DNA of 64,000 nucleotides, from assembly GCF_036226605.1 (NCBI RefSeq), contig NZ_CP109000.1:1856501-1920500 (forward strand), given 5' to 3'. Position numbers and translations under genes: made by a program. The DNA is from Streptomyces sp. NBC_00704 (GTDB taxonomy: Bacteria; Actinomycetota; Actinomycetes; Streptomycetales; Streptomycetaceae). The notes beneath the pieces were generated by a model. It made no database searches. It was not told the DNA's origin and saw only the letters and a program-made list of their open reading frames with translations. Shown here one piece after another: positions 34,426 to 45,006 of the stretch. The number at the start of each line of letters is the position of its first letter. Within the stretch, counting starts at the first letter, position 1.

Positions 34426-35349
34426 ATGCGAAGCGAGCCTGTCGTCCGGGTCCAGGCCCTGGTGAAGCGGTACGGGGCGAAGACCGCGGTGAACGGCCTC
34501 GACCTGACGGCCGGGGCGGGCGTCACCGCCGTCCTCGGGCCCAACGGCGCCGGCAAGACGACCACGATCGAGACCTGCGAGGGGTACCGCAGACCGGACT
34601 CCGGCACGGTCCGCGTCCTCGGTCTCGACCCGGTCCGGCAGGCCGCCGACCTGCGCCCCCGCATCGGCGTGATGCTCCAGTCGGGCGGTGTGTACTCCGG
34701 GGCGCGGGCCGACGAGATGCTCCGGCACATGGCCCGGCTGCACGCGCGTCCGCTGGACGTCGACGCGCTCGTCGAACGCCTCGGGCTCGGCTCCTGCGGC
34801 CGCACGGCCTACCGCCGGCTCTCCGGCGGCCAGCAGCAGCGGCTCGCGCTCGCGATGGCCGTCGTCGGCCGGCCGGAGCTGGTGTTCCTGGACGAGCCGA
34901 CGGCCGGCCTCGACCCGCAGGCCCGCCGCGCCGCCTGGGACCTCGTGCGCGACCTGCGCGCGGACGGCGTGTCGGTCATCCTCACCACCCACTACATGGA
35001 CGAGGCCGAACAGCTCGCCGACGACGTCGCGATCATCGACGCGGGCGGGGTCATCGCCCAGGGCTCCCCCGAGCAGCTGTGCCGGGGCGGCGCCGAGAAC
35101 ACCCTGCGCTTCGCCGGCCGTCCCGGCCTCGACGTCGGCTCGCTGCTCAAGGCGCTGCCCGCCGACAGCTCCGCGGCCGAGCTGACCCCGGGCTCCTACC
35201 GGGTGATGGGCAAGGTCGATCCGCAACTGCTCGCGACGGTCACCTCGTGGTGCGCGCAGCACGGGGTGATGCCGGAGCGGATCTCGGTCGAACGGCACAC
35301 CCTGGAGGACGTCTTCCTCGAACTGACCGGCAAGGAGCTGCGCTCGTGA
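34426..35349 (+). CDS. ABC exporter ATPase (DrrA-like)
   Basis: This 307-residue ABC-2 type ATPase has GPNGAGKTTT (Walker A, about 41-50), LSGGQQQR, LVFLDEPTAGLD and TTHYMDEAEQ, plus a C-terminal domain typical of DrrA-like drug exporters. It pairs with the permease that overlaps its stop codon. The substrate is unknown. Confidence 0.9.
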   Translation: MRSEPVVRVQALVKRYGAKTAVNGLDLTAGAGVTAVLGPNGAGKTTTIETCEGYRRPDSGTVRVLGLDPVRQAADLRPRIGVMLQSGGVYSGARADEMLRHMARLHARPLDVDALVERLGLGSCGRTAYRRLSGGQQQRLALAMAVVGRPELVFLDEPTAGLDPQARRAAWDLVRDLRADGVSVILTTHYMDEAEQLADDVAIIDAGGVIAQGSPEQLCRGGAENTLRFAGRPGLDVGSLLKALPADSSAAELTPGSYRVMGKVDPQLLATVTSWCAQHGVMPERISVERHTLEDVFLELTGKELRS

Positions 35350-36116
35350 CCGCCACCGGCACCTACACGCCGAACCCCGGGGCCGCCCCCCTGCCCCGCA
35401 TGATCGGGGCCCAGGCCGCGCTGGAGACCAGGATGCTCCTGCGCAACGGCGAGCAGCTGCTGCTCACCGTGGTGATCCCGACCCTGCTGCTGGTCCTGTT
35501 CAGCGGAGTGGACATCGTGGACACGGGCGCCGGCGAGGCCGTGGACTTCCTCGCTCCCGGCATCCTCGCGCTCGCCGTGATGTCGACGGCCTTCACCGGG
35601 CAGGCCATCGCGACCGGCTTCGAGCGGCGCTACGGCGTCCTCAAGCGCCTGGCCTCCTCTCCCCTGCCGCGCTGGGGGCTGATGACGGCGAAGACGCTGT
35701 CGGTGCTGGTCACCGAGGTCCTCCAGGTGATCCTGCTGACGGCGATCGCCTTCGCGCTGGGCTGGGACCCGCACGGCAACCCCGCGGTCGTCGTCCTGCT
35801 GCTGGTCCTCGGCACGGCGGCCTTCTCCGGCCTCGGTCTGCTGATGGCGGGCACCCTGAAGGCCGAGGCGACGCTCGCCGCGGCCAACCTGGTCTTCCTG
35901 CTGCTCCTCGTGGGCGGCGGGGTGATCGTGCCGCTCGACAAGTTCCCGCCCGCCGCGCAGGACGTCCTCGCCCTGCTGCCGGTCACGGCGCTCTCCGACG
36001 GGCTGCGCGACGTGCTCCAGCACGGCGCCGGGATGCCCTGGGGCGACCTGGGGATCCTCGCGGCCTGGGCGGTCGCCGGGCTCGCGGCGGCCGGCCGGTT
36101 CTTCCGCTGGGAGTAG
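35346..36116 (+). CDS. ABC-2 type exporter permease (DrrB-like)
   Basis: This 256-residue permease has six transmembrane helices and the ABC-2 segment SPLPRWGLMTAKTLSVLVTEVLQ. It starts with GTG overlapping the ATPase stop by four bases. Together they form a half-exporter pair for a drug, lipid or polymer. Confidence 0.9.
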   Translation: MTATGTYTPNPGAAPLPRMIGAQAALETRMLLRNGEQLLLTVVIPTLLLVLFSGVDIVDTGAGEAVDFLAPGILALAVMSTAFTGQAIATGFERRYGVLKRLASSPLPRWGLMTAKTLSVLVTEVLQVILLTAIAFALGWDPHGNPAVVVLLLVLGTAAFSGLGLLMAGTLKAEATLAAANLVFLLLLVGGGVIVPLDKFPPAAQDVLALLPVTALSDGLRDVLQHGAGMPWGDLGILAAWAVAGLAAAGRFFRWE

Positions 36117-36188
36117 CGCGGCCCGGCCCCGAGGGACCCTCGTGAAAGCGTGCACAAGCGGCCCGCTTACGATGGAGGCGTGCTGAAC

Positions 36189-37181
36189 GTGACCCGTGCC
36201 GACGCCGTAGCCGCCGTGCGCAACCCCCTCTCCTTCATCGCCGCACGCTGGACCCCGGCCCCCCGGACGGTCCGGCGCGCGGCCCTGTTCGCGCTCGTGA
36301 TGTCGGTGGTCATCGTGGTCACCGGCGGCGCGGTCCGCCTGACGGGTTCCGGCCTGGGCTGCCCGACCTGGCCCAAGTGCACCGACGACTCGCTCACCGC
36401 GACGAGCGCGATGGGCTTCCACGGCGCCGTCGAGTTCGGCAACCGCATGCTGACGTACGTGCTGTGCGCGGCCGTCGGCTGGGCGATCATCGCCGCGCGC
36501 TCGCAGAAGCCGTACCGCCGCAGCCTGACCCGGCTGGGCTGGGCGCAGTTCTGGCTGGTGATGAGCAACGCCGTGCTCGGCGGGATCGTCGTGCTCGTCG
36601 GCCTGAACCCCTACACGGTCGCGGCGCACTTCCTGGCCGCCTCGGCGTTGATCGCGGTCGCCACGGTGATGTGGCGGCGGTCCTCGGAGGGCGACGCGGA
36701 GCCCCGGGCGCTGGTCGGCCGGCCCGTGCGCCAGCTGGTCTGGTTCCTGGTGCTGGCCGCGGGGCTGCTGATCGCCGTCGGCACGGTGGTCACCGGCGCG
36801 GGCCCGCACGCCGGCGACTCCAGCGAGGTCGCCCGGATGCCGCTGGACTGGGAGACGGTGGCCAAGCTGCACGCCGTTCTCGCCTGGATCGTGGTGACGC
36901 TGACGTTCGCCCTGTGGTTCATCCTCAAGGCGGTCGACGCGCCGAAGAGCCCGCTGGACCGCACCCGGGACCTGTTCCTGGTGCTGCTCTCCCAGGGCGT
37001 CATCGGCTACGTCCAGTACTTCACCGACCTGCCCGAGATCCTCGTCGGACTGCACATGCTCGGATCGTGCCTGGTGTGGATCGCGGTCCTGCGCGTGCCG
37101 CTGGCGCTGCGCGAACGGTCCGCGACGCCGGTCGACCTGCCGGGCCCGTCGGCACAGGCCACGGTCGGCACCCGCGCCTGA
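36189..37181 (+). CDS. ctaA: heme A synthase CtaA (COX15 family)
   Basis: This protein of about 330 residues has eight transmembrane helices. The heme-ligating His residues are visible in FHGAVEFGNRM, VAAHFLAAS, KLHAVLAW and GLHMLGSC, and a Cys pair in GLGCPTWPKC. It oxidises heme O to heme A for cytochrome aa3 oxidase. GGAGG is ten bases before the GTG at 36189; a GTG three codons upstream is too close to it, though TACGAT could make that one leaderless. Confidence 0.92.
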   Translation: MTRADAVAAVRNPLSFIAARWTPAPRTVRRAALFALVMSVVIVVTGGAVRLTGSGLGCPTWPKCTDDSLTATSAMGFHGAVEFGNRMLTYVLCAAVGWAIIAARSQKPYRRSLTRLGWAQFWLVMSNAVLGGIVVLVGLNPYTVAAHFLAASALIAVATVMWRRSSEGDAEPRALVGRPVRQLVWFLVLAAGLLIAVGTVVTGAGPHAGDSSEVARMPLDWETVAKLHAVLAWIVVTLTFALWFILKAVDAPKSPLDRTRDLFLVLLSQGVIGYVQYFTDLPEILVGLHMLGSCLVWIAVLRVPLALRERSATPVDLPGPSAQATVGTRA

Positions 37182-37197
37182 TCCACTGCGCGAGGGA

Positions 37198-37216
37198 CCC
37201 GCGGGGGCCCCGCGGG
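37198..37216. terminator. possible terminator between ctaA and amidohydrolase
   Basis: CCCGCGGGG and CCCCGCGGG lie one base apart between two convergent genes. The real loop would be several bases. Confidence 0.5.
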
Positions 37217-37266
37217 CACAGGCCGCGCCGGCCCCGCTCACGCATACGCGGTGACCCGTTCCCCCC

Positions 37267-38373
37267 TCAGCCCAGCCGGTACACCCGGTGGGCGTTGCCC
37301 GCCGCGATCAGGCCGGCGACCCGTTGCGCGTCGCCCGGCGACCACGCGCCCTCCGCGACCCAGGCCCCCAGCACCCGGGCCAGGGCCTCGCGGAACAGCA
37401 TCGCCCCGACCACGTGCAGCTCGGGCAGGCCGTGGGCTCCGCTGGAGAAGAGGATCTTGCCGAACGGGGCGAGTTCCAGGATCTCCGCGAGGACCGTCGC
37501 CGCGCGGGCGCCGGTGCGCACGAGCGCCGCGCCGGAGTCGGCGTAGACGTGCGGGAAGACCCCGGCGAGGTGGGCGGCGTGGCGGTGGTAGGGGTAGCCG
37601 TGCAGCAGGACGAGGTCGGTGCCGAGCCCGGCGGTCGCCCGGACGAAGTCCGTGAGCAGGGCGGGGTCGGTGCGGTCGATGCGCGCTCCGGGCGCCCCGA
37701 GTCCGGCGTGCAGTTGCAGGGGCAGCTCCGAGGCGACGGCCATCCACAGCAGGTGGCGCAGCAGCACCGGGTCGCTCAGCTCGCCGCCGGCCCCGCGGGC
37801 GGCCAGCCAGCGTCCGGCGGCGGCCCACACCTCCCCCGGGCCGGGCGGCTCGGGCGCGAGGGCCAGTCCGTGCCGGACGCCCGCGACGGAGGTGAAAGCC
37901 ACGGCGGTCGCGGCCGCCGCGTGGACCGCCTCCGCGAGGTTGGCGAGAAAGGACTCGACGGTGCCGGAGGTGTCGGCGACCTGCTCGGCGAGGAGCTCCA
38001 GCCGCACGATCTCGCGGGCCTCGGCCGCTGCCGCGCCGGCCAGCTCGCCGGGCCCGGTGAGGTCCCCGGGCAGCCCGGTGTCGACCAGGTAGGTGGTGAT
38101 GCCGCTGCCCCGCAGCAGCCGGCGGCCCGATTCCAGTACGCCGAGTTCACGACGCCGGGCGAGATAACGGGCGGGCGGGGCGTGCGGTTCCAGGCCGAGG
38201 AGCGGGGGGCACCAGCGGCGTACCGCGAAGCCGGTCTGCGTGTCGAAGAGCGTCGTGCCCGGCGCGGGCGGGCCCTCGGTGCGGGCCAGCTGGGCCTCGA
38301 AGGTGCCGAGGCCCAGCTCCGTTCTCAGGACGCCGTGGCAGTACTGGTCCACCAAGGACGGCGTTTCGAGCAT
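37267..38373 (-). CDS. amidohydrolase (FluG-like, amidohydrolase_2 family)
   Basis: This 368-residue TIM-barrel protein has the FluG-type C-terminal blocks LLHGYPYHRHAAHLAGVFPHVYAD and KILFSSGAHGLPELHVVGA. The first metal motif reads VDQYCHGVL, so the usual HxH has Tyr in place of the first His. It may be metal-dependent in an altered way or use another reaction. The ATG at 38373 follows GGGGAG at six bases; a GTG twelve codons upstream is an alternative. Confidence 0.82.
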   Translation of the reverse strand: MLETPSLVDQYCHGVLRTELGLGTFEAQLARTEGPPAPGTTLFDTQTGFAVRRWCPPLLGLEPHAPPARYLARRRELGVLESGRRLLRGSGITTYLVDTGLPGDLTGPGELAGAAAAEAREIVRLELLAEQVADTSGTVESFLANLAEAVHAAAATAVAFTSVAGVRHGLALAPEPPGPGEVWAAAGRWLAARGAGGELSDPVLLRHLLWMAVASELPLQLHAGLGAPGARIDRTDPALLTDFVRATAGLGTDLVLLHGYPYHRHAAHLAGVFPHVYADSGAALVRTGARAATVLAEILELAPFGKILFSSGAHGLPELHVVGAMLFREALARVLGAWVAEGAWSPGDAQRVAGLIAAGNAHRVYRLG

Positions 38374-38456
38374 CCGGACTCCCCGGGAGATGGACCACGT
38401 CGCTTCCACGGGTCCTAACGGGTGAACCGGGTGTCAGGTGTTGGCGTGCGGGAGGA

Positions 38457-38813
38457 TCAGCCGTTCTTCGGTCCGCCGACCTGGATGCCCGCCATCCGCG
38501 TCCACTCGTACGGGCCCGTGCGCACCTTGGCCGCGAACTCGCCGTCGAAGGACTCGTGGGCGGTGATCCCGGCCTTGTGCACGGCCTGCTCGGCCACCGC
38601 GACGGAGGGGGCCACCAGGTCGCCCCAGCCGCCGTCCTCGCCGACGAGCACGATGCGGGCGCCGCGCTCGCCGATGTACGCGATCTGGCCCTCGGCCCCG
38701 CCGTGCGCCTTGGAGAACGCGCTGATCCGCTTGGCGAGCCGCGCCGCCCTGCGCTCGGCCCTGGCGGCCCGCCTGGCGTCGGCCGCCTCGTCAACCTGCT
38801 TGGTGTCTGCCAT
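38457..38813 (-). CDS. conserved small Streptomyces protein of unknown function
   Basis: This 118-residue protein has a charged helical Ala/Arg-rich N-terminus (VDEAADARRAARAERR) and a C-terminal part ending in YEWTRMAGIQVGGPKNG. No known motif is seen. The ATG has TAGCAT (38821-38826) seven bases upstream, so a leaderless transcript is likely. Confidence 0.75.
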   Translation of the reverse strand: MADTKQVDEAADARRAARAERRAARLAKRISAFSKAHGGAEGQIAYIGERGARIVLVGEDGGWGDLVAPSVAVAEQAVHKAGITAHESFDGEFAAKVRTGPYEWTRMAGIQVGGPKNG

Positions 38814-38846
38814 GGCCAGGATGCTACCGACGGGTAGATCGAACGG

Positions 38847-38890
38847 CGACGGCCGGGGTGCGTGGCCTTGGCCACGCACCCCGGCCGTCG
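38847..38890 (-). terminator. ctaB terminator
   Basis: Perfect 21-bp arms (38847-38867 and 38870-38890) with a TT centre lie 18 bases past the ctaB stop. Confidence 0.9.
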
Positions 38891-38907
38891 GGCCGCGAGA
38901 TGAGACG

Positions 38908-39855
38908 TCAGCGCAGGAAGGGGTCCACCGCGACCGCCACGAACAGCAGCGACACATAGGTGATGGACCAGTGGAAGAGCCGCATCTCCTTGAGCTTGCC
39001 GCCGGTGACCTCGGCCTTCGCCCGGTTCTGGAGTCCGTGCGCCTCCCACAGCCACCAGCCGCCGGCCGCCAGGGCCACCGCGGTGTAGAACCAGCCGGTG
39101 TAGCCCAGCGGCTGAAGGAGCAGCGAGACGCCGACCATCACCCAGCTGTAGAGGACGATCTGCCGGGCGACGGTCTTGTTGGAGGCGACGACCGGCAGCA
39201 TCGGCACGCCCACGCGCGCGTAGTCGTCCTTGACCTTCATCGACAGCGGCCAGTAGTGCGGGGGCGTCCAGAAGAACATCACCAGGAAGAGGACGACCGG
39301 GGCCCAGGAGAGGGAGTCCGTGACCGAGGACCAGCCGATCAGCACCGGCATGCAGCCGGCGATGCCGCCCCACACGATGTTCTGCGAGGTGCGGCGCTTG
39401 AGGATCATCGTGTAGACGACCACGTAGAAGAGGAGCGCGCCGAGGGCGAGCCAGGCCGACAGCCAGTTGACGGTCAGCCCGAACAGCAGGGTCGAACCCA
39501 CCGCGAGGGTGATGCCGAAGGCGAGGCATTCACGCGGGCTGACCATGCCGGTGACCAGCGGCCGCTGCGAGGTGCGGTCCATCAGCGCGTCGATGTCGCG
39601 GTCGATGTACATGTTCAGGGCGTTCGCGCCGCCCGCGGACAGATAGCCGCCCAGGCAGGTCAGGAGGACGAGACCGAGGTCCGGAACGCCCTGCTGCGCC
39701 AGGAACATCACCGGGACGGTGGTGATCAGCAGCAGTTCGATGATCCGCGGCTTGGTCAGCGCCACGAACGCCTTGACCCGGGCCCCGACCGGCCGCCGGC
39801 TCGGGCTCCGGCTCGTCCCGACGATCCCCACTGGACGGGATTCAACGGCCGTCAC
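38908..39855 (-). CDS. ctaB: protoheme IX farnesyltransferase (heme O synthase)
   Basis: This 315-residue UbiA-family prenyltransferase has seven to nine transmembrane helices. The first Asp-rich motif is [15 protein letters not shown], and the second lies in [17 protein letters not shown]. It adds farnesyl to heme B, feeding CtaA 2 kb away. The GTG at 39855 follows AGGGG at six bases. Confidence 0.93.
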   Translation of the reverse strand: MTAVESRPVGIVGTSRSPSRRPVGARVKAFVALTKPRIIELLLITTVPVMFLAQQGVPDLGLVLLTCLGGYLSAGGANALNMYIDRDIDALMDRTSQRPLVTGMVSPRECLAFGITLAVGSTLLFGLTVNWLSAWLALGALLFYVVVYTMILKRRTSQNIVWGGIAGCMPVLIGWSSVTDSLSWAPVVLFLVMFFWTPPHYWPLSMKVKDDYARVGVPMLPVVASNKTVARQIVLYSWVMVGVSLLLQPLGYTGWFYTAVALAAGGWWLWEAHGLQNRAKAEVTGGKLKEMRLFHWSITYVSLLFVAVAVDPFLR

Positions 39856-40215
39856 GCACACCCCTGACAGAGACTCCCAGCAAGCCCGGGGGTGTGAACT
39901 CCCCGTAAAGGCTCGCGCGTACCACGCCACTGTAGACGTTGCCCATACCCCGTTATCCGCCGGGGTGGGGTCGTGTTGGAGGACGCGTCGGTAGAGCTGG
40001 CGAGCACTCTGTTGAGCACTCGTACGAGCGGCTCCGTATTCACTTGCTGAACAGGGAACACACCGGTCGGGAGGCGGATCGCGAAGCTACCCGGCAGTCT
40101 GTAATGACTCGAAAAAATGCGCGTTCGCACGGGGGTAGGCTCGACCACGTCCGGTGGGCGCCGCGTGCACCGGCATTCGACATGCGTGACATGTGGAGAG
40201 GAGCCCTGACCCAGG
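39856..40215. other. divergent regulatory region ctaB / tkt
   Basis: No gene fits here. A minus-strand TACAGT (39929-39934) is a candidate ctaB -10, and a plus-strand TAGGCT (40136-40141) is a candidate tkt -10. A direct repeat of GAGCACT (near 39998 and 40013) and an AT-rich patch at 40101-40118 may be regulatory. tkt GAGGAG at about 40198 is rather far from the GTG. Confidence 0.5.
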
Positions 40216-42303
40216 GTGAGCACCAAGCCGACCACCACAGACCTCGAGTGGACCGAGCTGGACCAGCGGGCCGTGGACACCGCCCGCGTCCTGGCCGCCG
40301 ACGCCGTACAGAAGGTCGGCAACGGCCATCCCGGTACGGCGATGAGCCTCGCGCCGGCCGCGTACACCCTCTTCCAGAAGGTGATGCGGCACGACCCGGC
40401 GGACGCCGACTGGGTGGGCCGGGACCGCTTCGTGCTGTCCGCGGGACACTCGTCCCTGACGCTCTACACCCAGCTGTACCTGGCCGGCTTCGGCCTGGAG
40501 CTGGATGACCTGAAGTCGTTCCGCACCTGGGGCTCGAAGACCCCGGGGCACCCGGAGTACGGCCACACCACGGGCGTGGAGACGACGACCGGCCCGCTGG
40601 GCCAGGGTGTCGCCAACGCGGTGGGCATGGCCATGGCCGCCCGCTACGAGCGCGGTCTGTTCGACCCGGACGCCCCGCAGGGCGAGTCGCCGTTCGACCA
40701 CTTCGTCTACGCGATCGCCGGCGACGGCTGCCTCCAGGAGGGCATCTCCGCGGAGGCGTCCTCGATGGCCGGCCACCAGAAGCTCGGCAACCTGATCCTG
40801 CTGTGGGACGACAACCACATCTCGATCGAGGGCGACACCGAGACGGCCGTCTCCGAGGACACCGTCAAGCGCTACGAGGCGTACGGCTGGCACGTGCAGC
40901 GCGTCGCCCCGAAGCCGGACGGCGACCTCGACCCGCACGCCCTGTACGACGCCATCGAGGCCGCGAAGGCGGTGACGGACAGGCCGTCCTTCATCGCGAT
41001 GCGCTCGATCATCGCCTGGCCCGCGCCGAACGCGCAGAACACCGAGGCCGCGCACGGCTCGGCGCTCGGCGACGACGAGGTCGCGGCCACCAAGCGCGTC
41101 CTGGGCTTCGACCCGGACAAGACGTTCGACGTCGCCGGCGACGTCATCGCGCACACCCGGGGCGCCCTGGAGCGCGGCCAGGCGGCCCGCACCGTGTGGG
41201 AGAAGTCCTTCCAGCAGTGGCGCGACAACAACCCCGACCGCGCCGCCGAGTACGACCGCATCGCCGCGGGCGAGCTGCCGGCCGGCTGGGAGGAGAAGCT
41301 CCCGGTCTTCGAGCCCGGCAAGGGCGTCGCCACCCGCGCCGCGTCCGGCAAGGTGCTCCAGGCGCTCGGCGCGGTCATCCCCGAGCTGTGGGGCGGCTCC
41401 GCCGACCTCGCCGGCTCCAACAACACGACGATCGACAAGACGTCGTCGTTCCTGCCCGAGGGCAACCCGCTGCCCGAGGCGAGCCCGTACGGCCGCACCG
41501 TGCACTTCGGGATCCGCGAGCACTCCATGGCCGCGGAGATGAACGGCATCGCCCTGCACGGCAACACCCGCATCTACGGCGGCACGTTCCTCGTGTTCTC
41601 CGACTACATGCGCAACGCCGTCCGGCTGTCCGCCCTCATGCACGTGCCGGTCACCTACGTGTGGACGCACGACTCCATCGGCCTCGGCGAGGACGGCCCC
41701 ACCCACCAGCCCGTCGAGCACCTCGCCTCGCTGCGCGCCATCCCCGGCCTGAACGTGGTCCGCCCGGCCGACGCCAACGAGACCGCCATCGCCTGGCGCG
41801 AGATCCTCAGGCGCTGGACGAAGGTCTTCGGCAAGGGCGCCCCGCACGGCCTGGTCCTCACCCGCCAGGGCGTGCCCACCTACGAGCCCAACGAGGGCGC
41901 CGCCAAGGGCGGGTACGTGCTCTTCGAGGCCTCCACCGGGACGCCCGAGGTGATCCTCCTCGCGACCGGCTCCGAGGTGCACGTCGCCGTCGGGGCGCGC
42001 GAGGCGCTGGAGGCCGACGGCGTGCCCACGCGCGTCGTGTCCATGCCGTCCGTGGAGTGGTTCGAGGAGCAGGACCAGGGGTACCGGGACAGCGTCCTGC
42101 CCCCGTCCGTCAGGGCCCGTGTCGCGGTCGAGGCGGGTATCGGTCTGACCTGGCACAAGTACGTCGGGGACGCCGGCCGCATCGTTTCCCTGGAGCACTT
42201 CGGTGCTTCCGCCGACGGCAAGGTCCTCTTCCAGGAGTACGGCTTCACTGCCGAGAACGTGGCCGCGAAGGCCCGGGAATCCCTCGCCGCCGCCCAGCGC
42301 TGA
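40216..42303 (+). CDS. tkt: transketolase
   Basis: This 695-residue ThDP enzyme has [27 protein letters not shown], the ThDP/Mg motif [15 protein letters not shown]...[12 protein letters not shown], and [17 protein letters not shown]. It moves two-carbon units in the pentose-phosphate pathway. It is first in tkt-tal-zwf-opcA-pgl; the start is GTG. Confidence 0.97.
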   Translation: MSTKPTTTDLEWTELDQRAVDTARVLAADAVQKVGNGHPGTAMSLAPAAYTLFQKVMRHDPADADWVGRDRFVLSAGHSSLTLYTQLYLAGFGLELDDLKSFRTWGSKTPGHPEYGHTTGVETTTGPLGQGVANAVGMAMAARYERGLFDPDAPQGESPFDHFVYAIAGDGCLQEGISAEASSMAGHQKLGNLILLWDDNHISIEGDTETAVSEDTVKRYEAYGWHVQRVAPKPDGDLDPHALYDAIEAAKAVTDRPSFIAMRSIIAWPAPNAQNTEAAHGSALGDDEVAATKRVLGFDPDKTFDVAGDVIAHTRGALERGQAARTVWEKSFQQWRDNNPDRAAEYDRIAAGELPAGWEEKLPVFEPGKGVATRAASGKVLQALGAVIPELWGGSADLAGSNNTTIDKTSSFLPEGNPLPEASPYGRTVHFGIREHSMAAEMNGIALHGNTRIYGGTFLVFSDYMRNAVRLSALMHVPVTYVWTHDSIGLGEDGPTHQPVEHLASLRAIPGLNVVRPADANETAIAWREILRRWTKVFGKGAPHGLVLTRQGVPTYEPNEGAAKGGYVLFEASTGTPEVILLATGSEVHVAVGAREALEADGVPTRVVSMPSVEWFEEQDQGYRDSVLPPSVRARVAVEAGIGLTWHKYVGDAGRIVSLEHFGASADGKVLFQEYGFTAENVAAKARESLAAAQR

Positions 42304-42335
42304 CGCTCACACACGACCGTAGGAGATGTAATTCC

Positions 42336-43454
42336 ATGACAGACGCACTCAAGCGCCTCTCCGAAGAAGGCGTCGCGATCTGGCTGGACGACCTGTCGCG
42401 CAAGCGGATCACGTCCGGCAACCTCGCCGAGCTGATCGACCAGCAGCACGTCGTGGGCGTCACCACCAACCCGTCGATCTTCCAGAAGGCGATCTCGCAG
42501 GGCGACGGCTACGACCAGCAGCTGTCGGACCTCGCCGCGCGCAAGGTGACGGTCGAAGAGGCCATCCGCATGATCACGACGGCGGACGTCCGTGACGCCG
42601 CCGACATCCTGCGCCCGGTCTTCGACGCGACCGGCGGCCAGGACGGCCGCGTGTCCATCGAGGTCGACCCGCGCCTGGCGCACCACACCAAGCCGACGGT
42701 CGCCGAGGCCAAGCAGCTCGCCTGGCTGGTCGACCGCCCCAACACGCTGATCAAGATCCCGGCCACGATGGGCGGCCTGCCGGCCATCGGCGAGGTCATC
42801 GGCCTGGGCATCAGCGTCAACGTCACGCTGATCTTCTCGCTGGAGCGCTACCGCCAGGTCATGGACGCCTACCTGTCCGGCCTGGAGCAGGCCAAGGAGC
42901 GCGGCCTGGACCTGTCGAAGATCCACTCCGTGGCGTCCTTCTTCGTGTCCCGGGTGGACACCGAGATCGACAAGCGGCTCGACGCCCTCGGCACCGACGA
43001 GGCCAAGGCCGCCCGCGGCAAGGCCGGCCTCGCCAACGCCCGCCTGGCCTACCAGGCGTACGAGGAGGTCTTCGCCGGCGAGCGCTGGGCCGCGCTGGAG
43101 AAGGCGGGCGCCAACAAGCAGCGTCCGCTGTGGGCCTCCACCGGCGTGAAGGACCCCGCGTACAAGGACACCCTGTACGTGGACGACCTGGTGGCGCCGA
43201 ACACGGTGAACACCATGCCCGAGGCGACCCTCTTCGCCACCGAGGACCACGGCTCGATCACCGGCAACACCGTCGCCGGCACCTACGAGCAGGCCCGCGC
43301 GGAGATCGACGCCGTCGAGAAGCTCGGCATCTCCTACGACGAGGTGGTGCAGCTCCTCGAGGACGAGGGCGTCGAGAAGTTCGAGGCCTCCTGGAACGAC
43401 CTGCTCAAGTCGACCGAGGCGGAGCTGGAACGCCTCGCCCCCTCGGAGGGCTGA
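42336..43454 (+). CDS. tal: transaldolase
   Basis: This 372-residue transaldolase, of the longer actinobacterial type, has [13 protein letters not shown] and the Schiff-base K140 in NTLIKIPAT, with [23 protein letters not shown] lies ten bases before the ATG. Confidence 0.97.
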   Translation: MTDALKRLSEEGVAIWLDDLSRKRITSGNLAELIDQQHVVGVTTNPSIFQKAISQGDGYDQQLSDLAARKVTVEEAIRMITTADVRDAADILRPVFDATGGQDGRVSIEVDPRLAHHTKPTVAEAKQLAWLVDRPNTLIKIPATMGGLPAIGEVIGLGISVNVTLIFSLERYRQVMDAYLSGLEQAKERGLDLSKIHSVASFFVSRVDTEIDKRLDALGTDEAKAARGKAGLANARLAYQAYEEVFAGERWAALEKAGANKQRPLWASTGVKDPAYKDTLYVDDLVAPNTVNTMPEATLFATEDHGSITGNTVAGTYEQARAEIDAVEKLGISYDEVVQLLEDEGVEKFEASWNDLLKSTEAELERLAPSEG

Positions 43455-43458
43455 GAAC

Positions 43459-45006
43459 TTGTCGCCCCTTTCCGGCCTCACCGGTCACGGAGCCAACCCG
43501 CTCCGTGACCCCGCCGACCGACGGCTCCCGCGCATCGCGGGGCCGTCGGGCCTGGTCATCTTCGGCGTCACGGGCGACCTGTCGCGGAAGAAGCTCATGC
43601 CCGCCGTGTACGACCTCGCCAACCGTGGTCTGCTGCCGCCGGGCTTCTCGCTGGTCGGCTTCGCCCGCCGCGAGTGGGAGCACGAGGACTTCGCACAGGA
43701 GGTCCACGACGCGGTCAGGGAGCACGCCCGCACGCCCTTCCGCGAGGAGGTCTGGCAGCAGCTCGTCCAGGGCATGCGCTTCGTGCAGGGCACCTTCGAC
43801 GACGACGACGCCTTCGAGCGGCTGCGCGGCACGATCGAGGAGCTCGACAAGGCACAGGGCACCGGCGGCAACTTCGCCTTCTACCTCTCGGTGCCGCCGC
43901 GTTCCTTCCCGGTGGTCATCCAGCAGCTGAAGAAGCACGGGCTGGCCGACCAGAAGAACGGCTCGTGGCGCCGGGCGGTCATCGAGAAGCCGTTCGGGCA
44001 CGACCTCGCCTCGGCCGAGGAGCTGAACAAGGTCGTCCACGAGGTCTTCGGCTCGGACCAGGTCTTCCGCATCGACCACTACCTGGGCAAGGAGACCGTC
44101 CAGAACATCCTGGCGCTGCGCTTCGCCAACACCATGTTCGAGCCGATCTGGAACCGGTCCTTCGTGGACCACGTGCAGATCACCATGGCCGAGGACATCG
44201 GCATCGGCGGCCGGGCCGGCTACTACGACGGCATCGGCGCCGCCCGTGACGTCATCCAGAACCACCTGCTCCAGCTCATGGCCCTGACCGCCATGGAGGA
44301 GCCGGCCTCCTTCGACGCGGACGCGCTGGCCGCCGAGAAGACCAAGGTGCTCGGCGCCGTCCGGCTGCCGAAGGACCTGGGCCGCGACACCGTGCGCGGC
44401 CAGTACGCGGCGGGCTGGCAGGGCGGCGAGAAGGCCGTCGGCTACCTCGAAGAGGACGGCATCGACCCCCAGTCGAAGACCGACACCTACGCGGCCGTCA
44501 AGCTCGGCGTGGACAACCGCCGCTGGGCGGGCGTCCCGTTCTACCTGCGCACCGGCAAGCGTCTCGGCCGGCGCGTCACCGAGATCGCGGTGGTCTTCCA
44601 GCGGGCCCCGCACTCCCCGTTCGACTCCACGGCCACCGAGGAGCTCGGCGCGAACGCGATCGTCATCCGCGTCCAGCCCGACGAGGGCATCACCGTGCGC
44701 TTCGGCTCCAAGGTGCCCGGCACCTCCATGGAGATCCGGGACGTGTCGATGGACTTCGCCTACGGCGAGTCCTTCACGGAGTCCTCGCCCGAGGCGTACG
44801 AGCGGTTGATCCTCGACGTGCTGCTCGGCGACTCGAACCTCTTCCCCCGCACGGAGGAGGTCGAGCTGTCCTGGAAGATCCTCGACCCGATCGAGCGGCA
44901 CTGGGACAAGAACGGCAAGCCCGCGCAGTACCCGTCGGGCACCTGGGGTCCCGTCGAGGCCGACCGGATGCTCGAGCGAGACGGACGGAGCTGGCGCCGG
45001 CCATGA
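43459..45006 (+). CDS. zwf: glucose-6-phosphate 1-dehydrogenase
   Basis: This 515-residue enzyme has the NADP motif GVTGDLSRKKLMPAVYDL (about 37-54), EKPFGHDL, and the active-site RIDHYLGKE at about 204-212. It starts at TTG, four bases after the tal stop, with GGAGG inside the end of tal. It commits glucose-6-phosphate to NADPH production. Confidence 0.96.
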   Translation: MSPLSGLTGHGANPLRDPADRRLPRIAGPSGLVIFGVTGDLSRKKLMPAVYDLANRGLLPPGFSLVGFARREWEHEDFAQEVHDAVREHARTPFREEVWQQLVQGMRFVQGTFDDDDAFERLRGTIEELDKAQGTGGNFAFYLSVPPRSFPVVIQQLKKHGLADQKNGSWRRAVIEKPFGHDLASAEELNKVVHEVFGSDQVFRIDHYLGKETVQNILALRFANTMFEPIWNRSFVDHVQITMAEDIGIGGRAGYYDGIGAARDVIQNHLLQLMALTAMEEPASFDADALAAEKTKVLGAVRLPKDLGRDTVRGQYAAGWQGGEKAVGYLEEDGIDPQSKTDTYAAVKLGVDNRRWAGVPFYLRTGKRLGRRVTEIAVVFQRAPHSPFDSTATEELGANAIVIRVQPDEGITVRFGSKVPGTSMEIRDVSMDFAYGESFTESSPEAYERLILDVLLGDSNLFPRTEEVELSWKILDPIERHWDKNGKPAQYPSGTWGPVEADRMLERDGRSWRRP

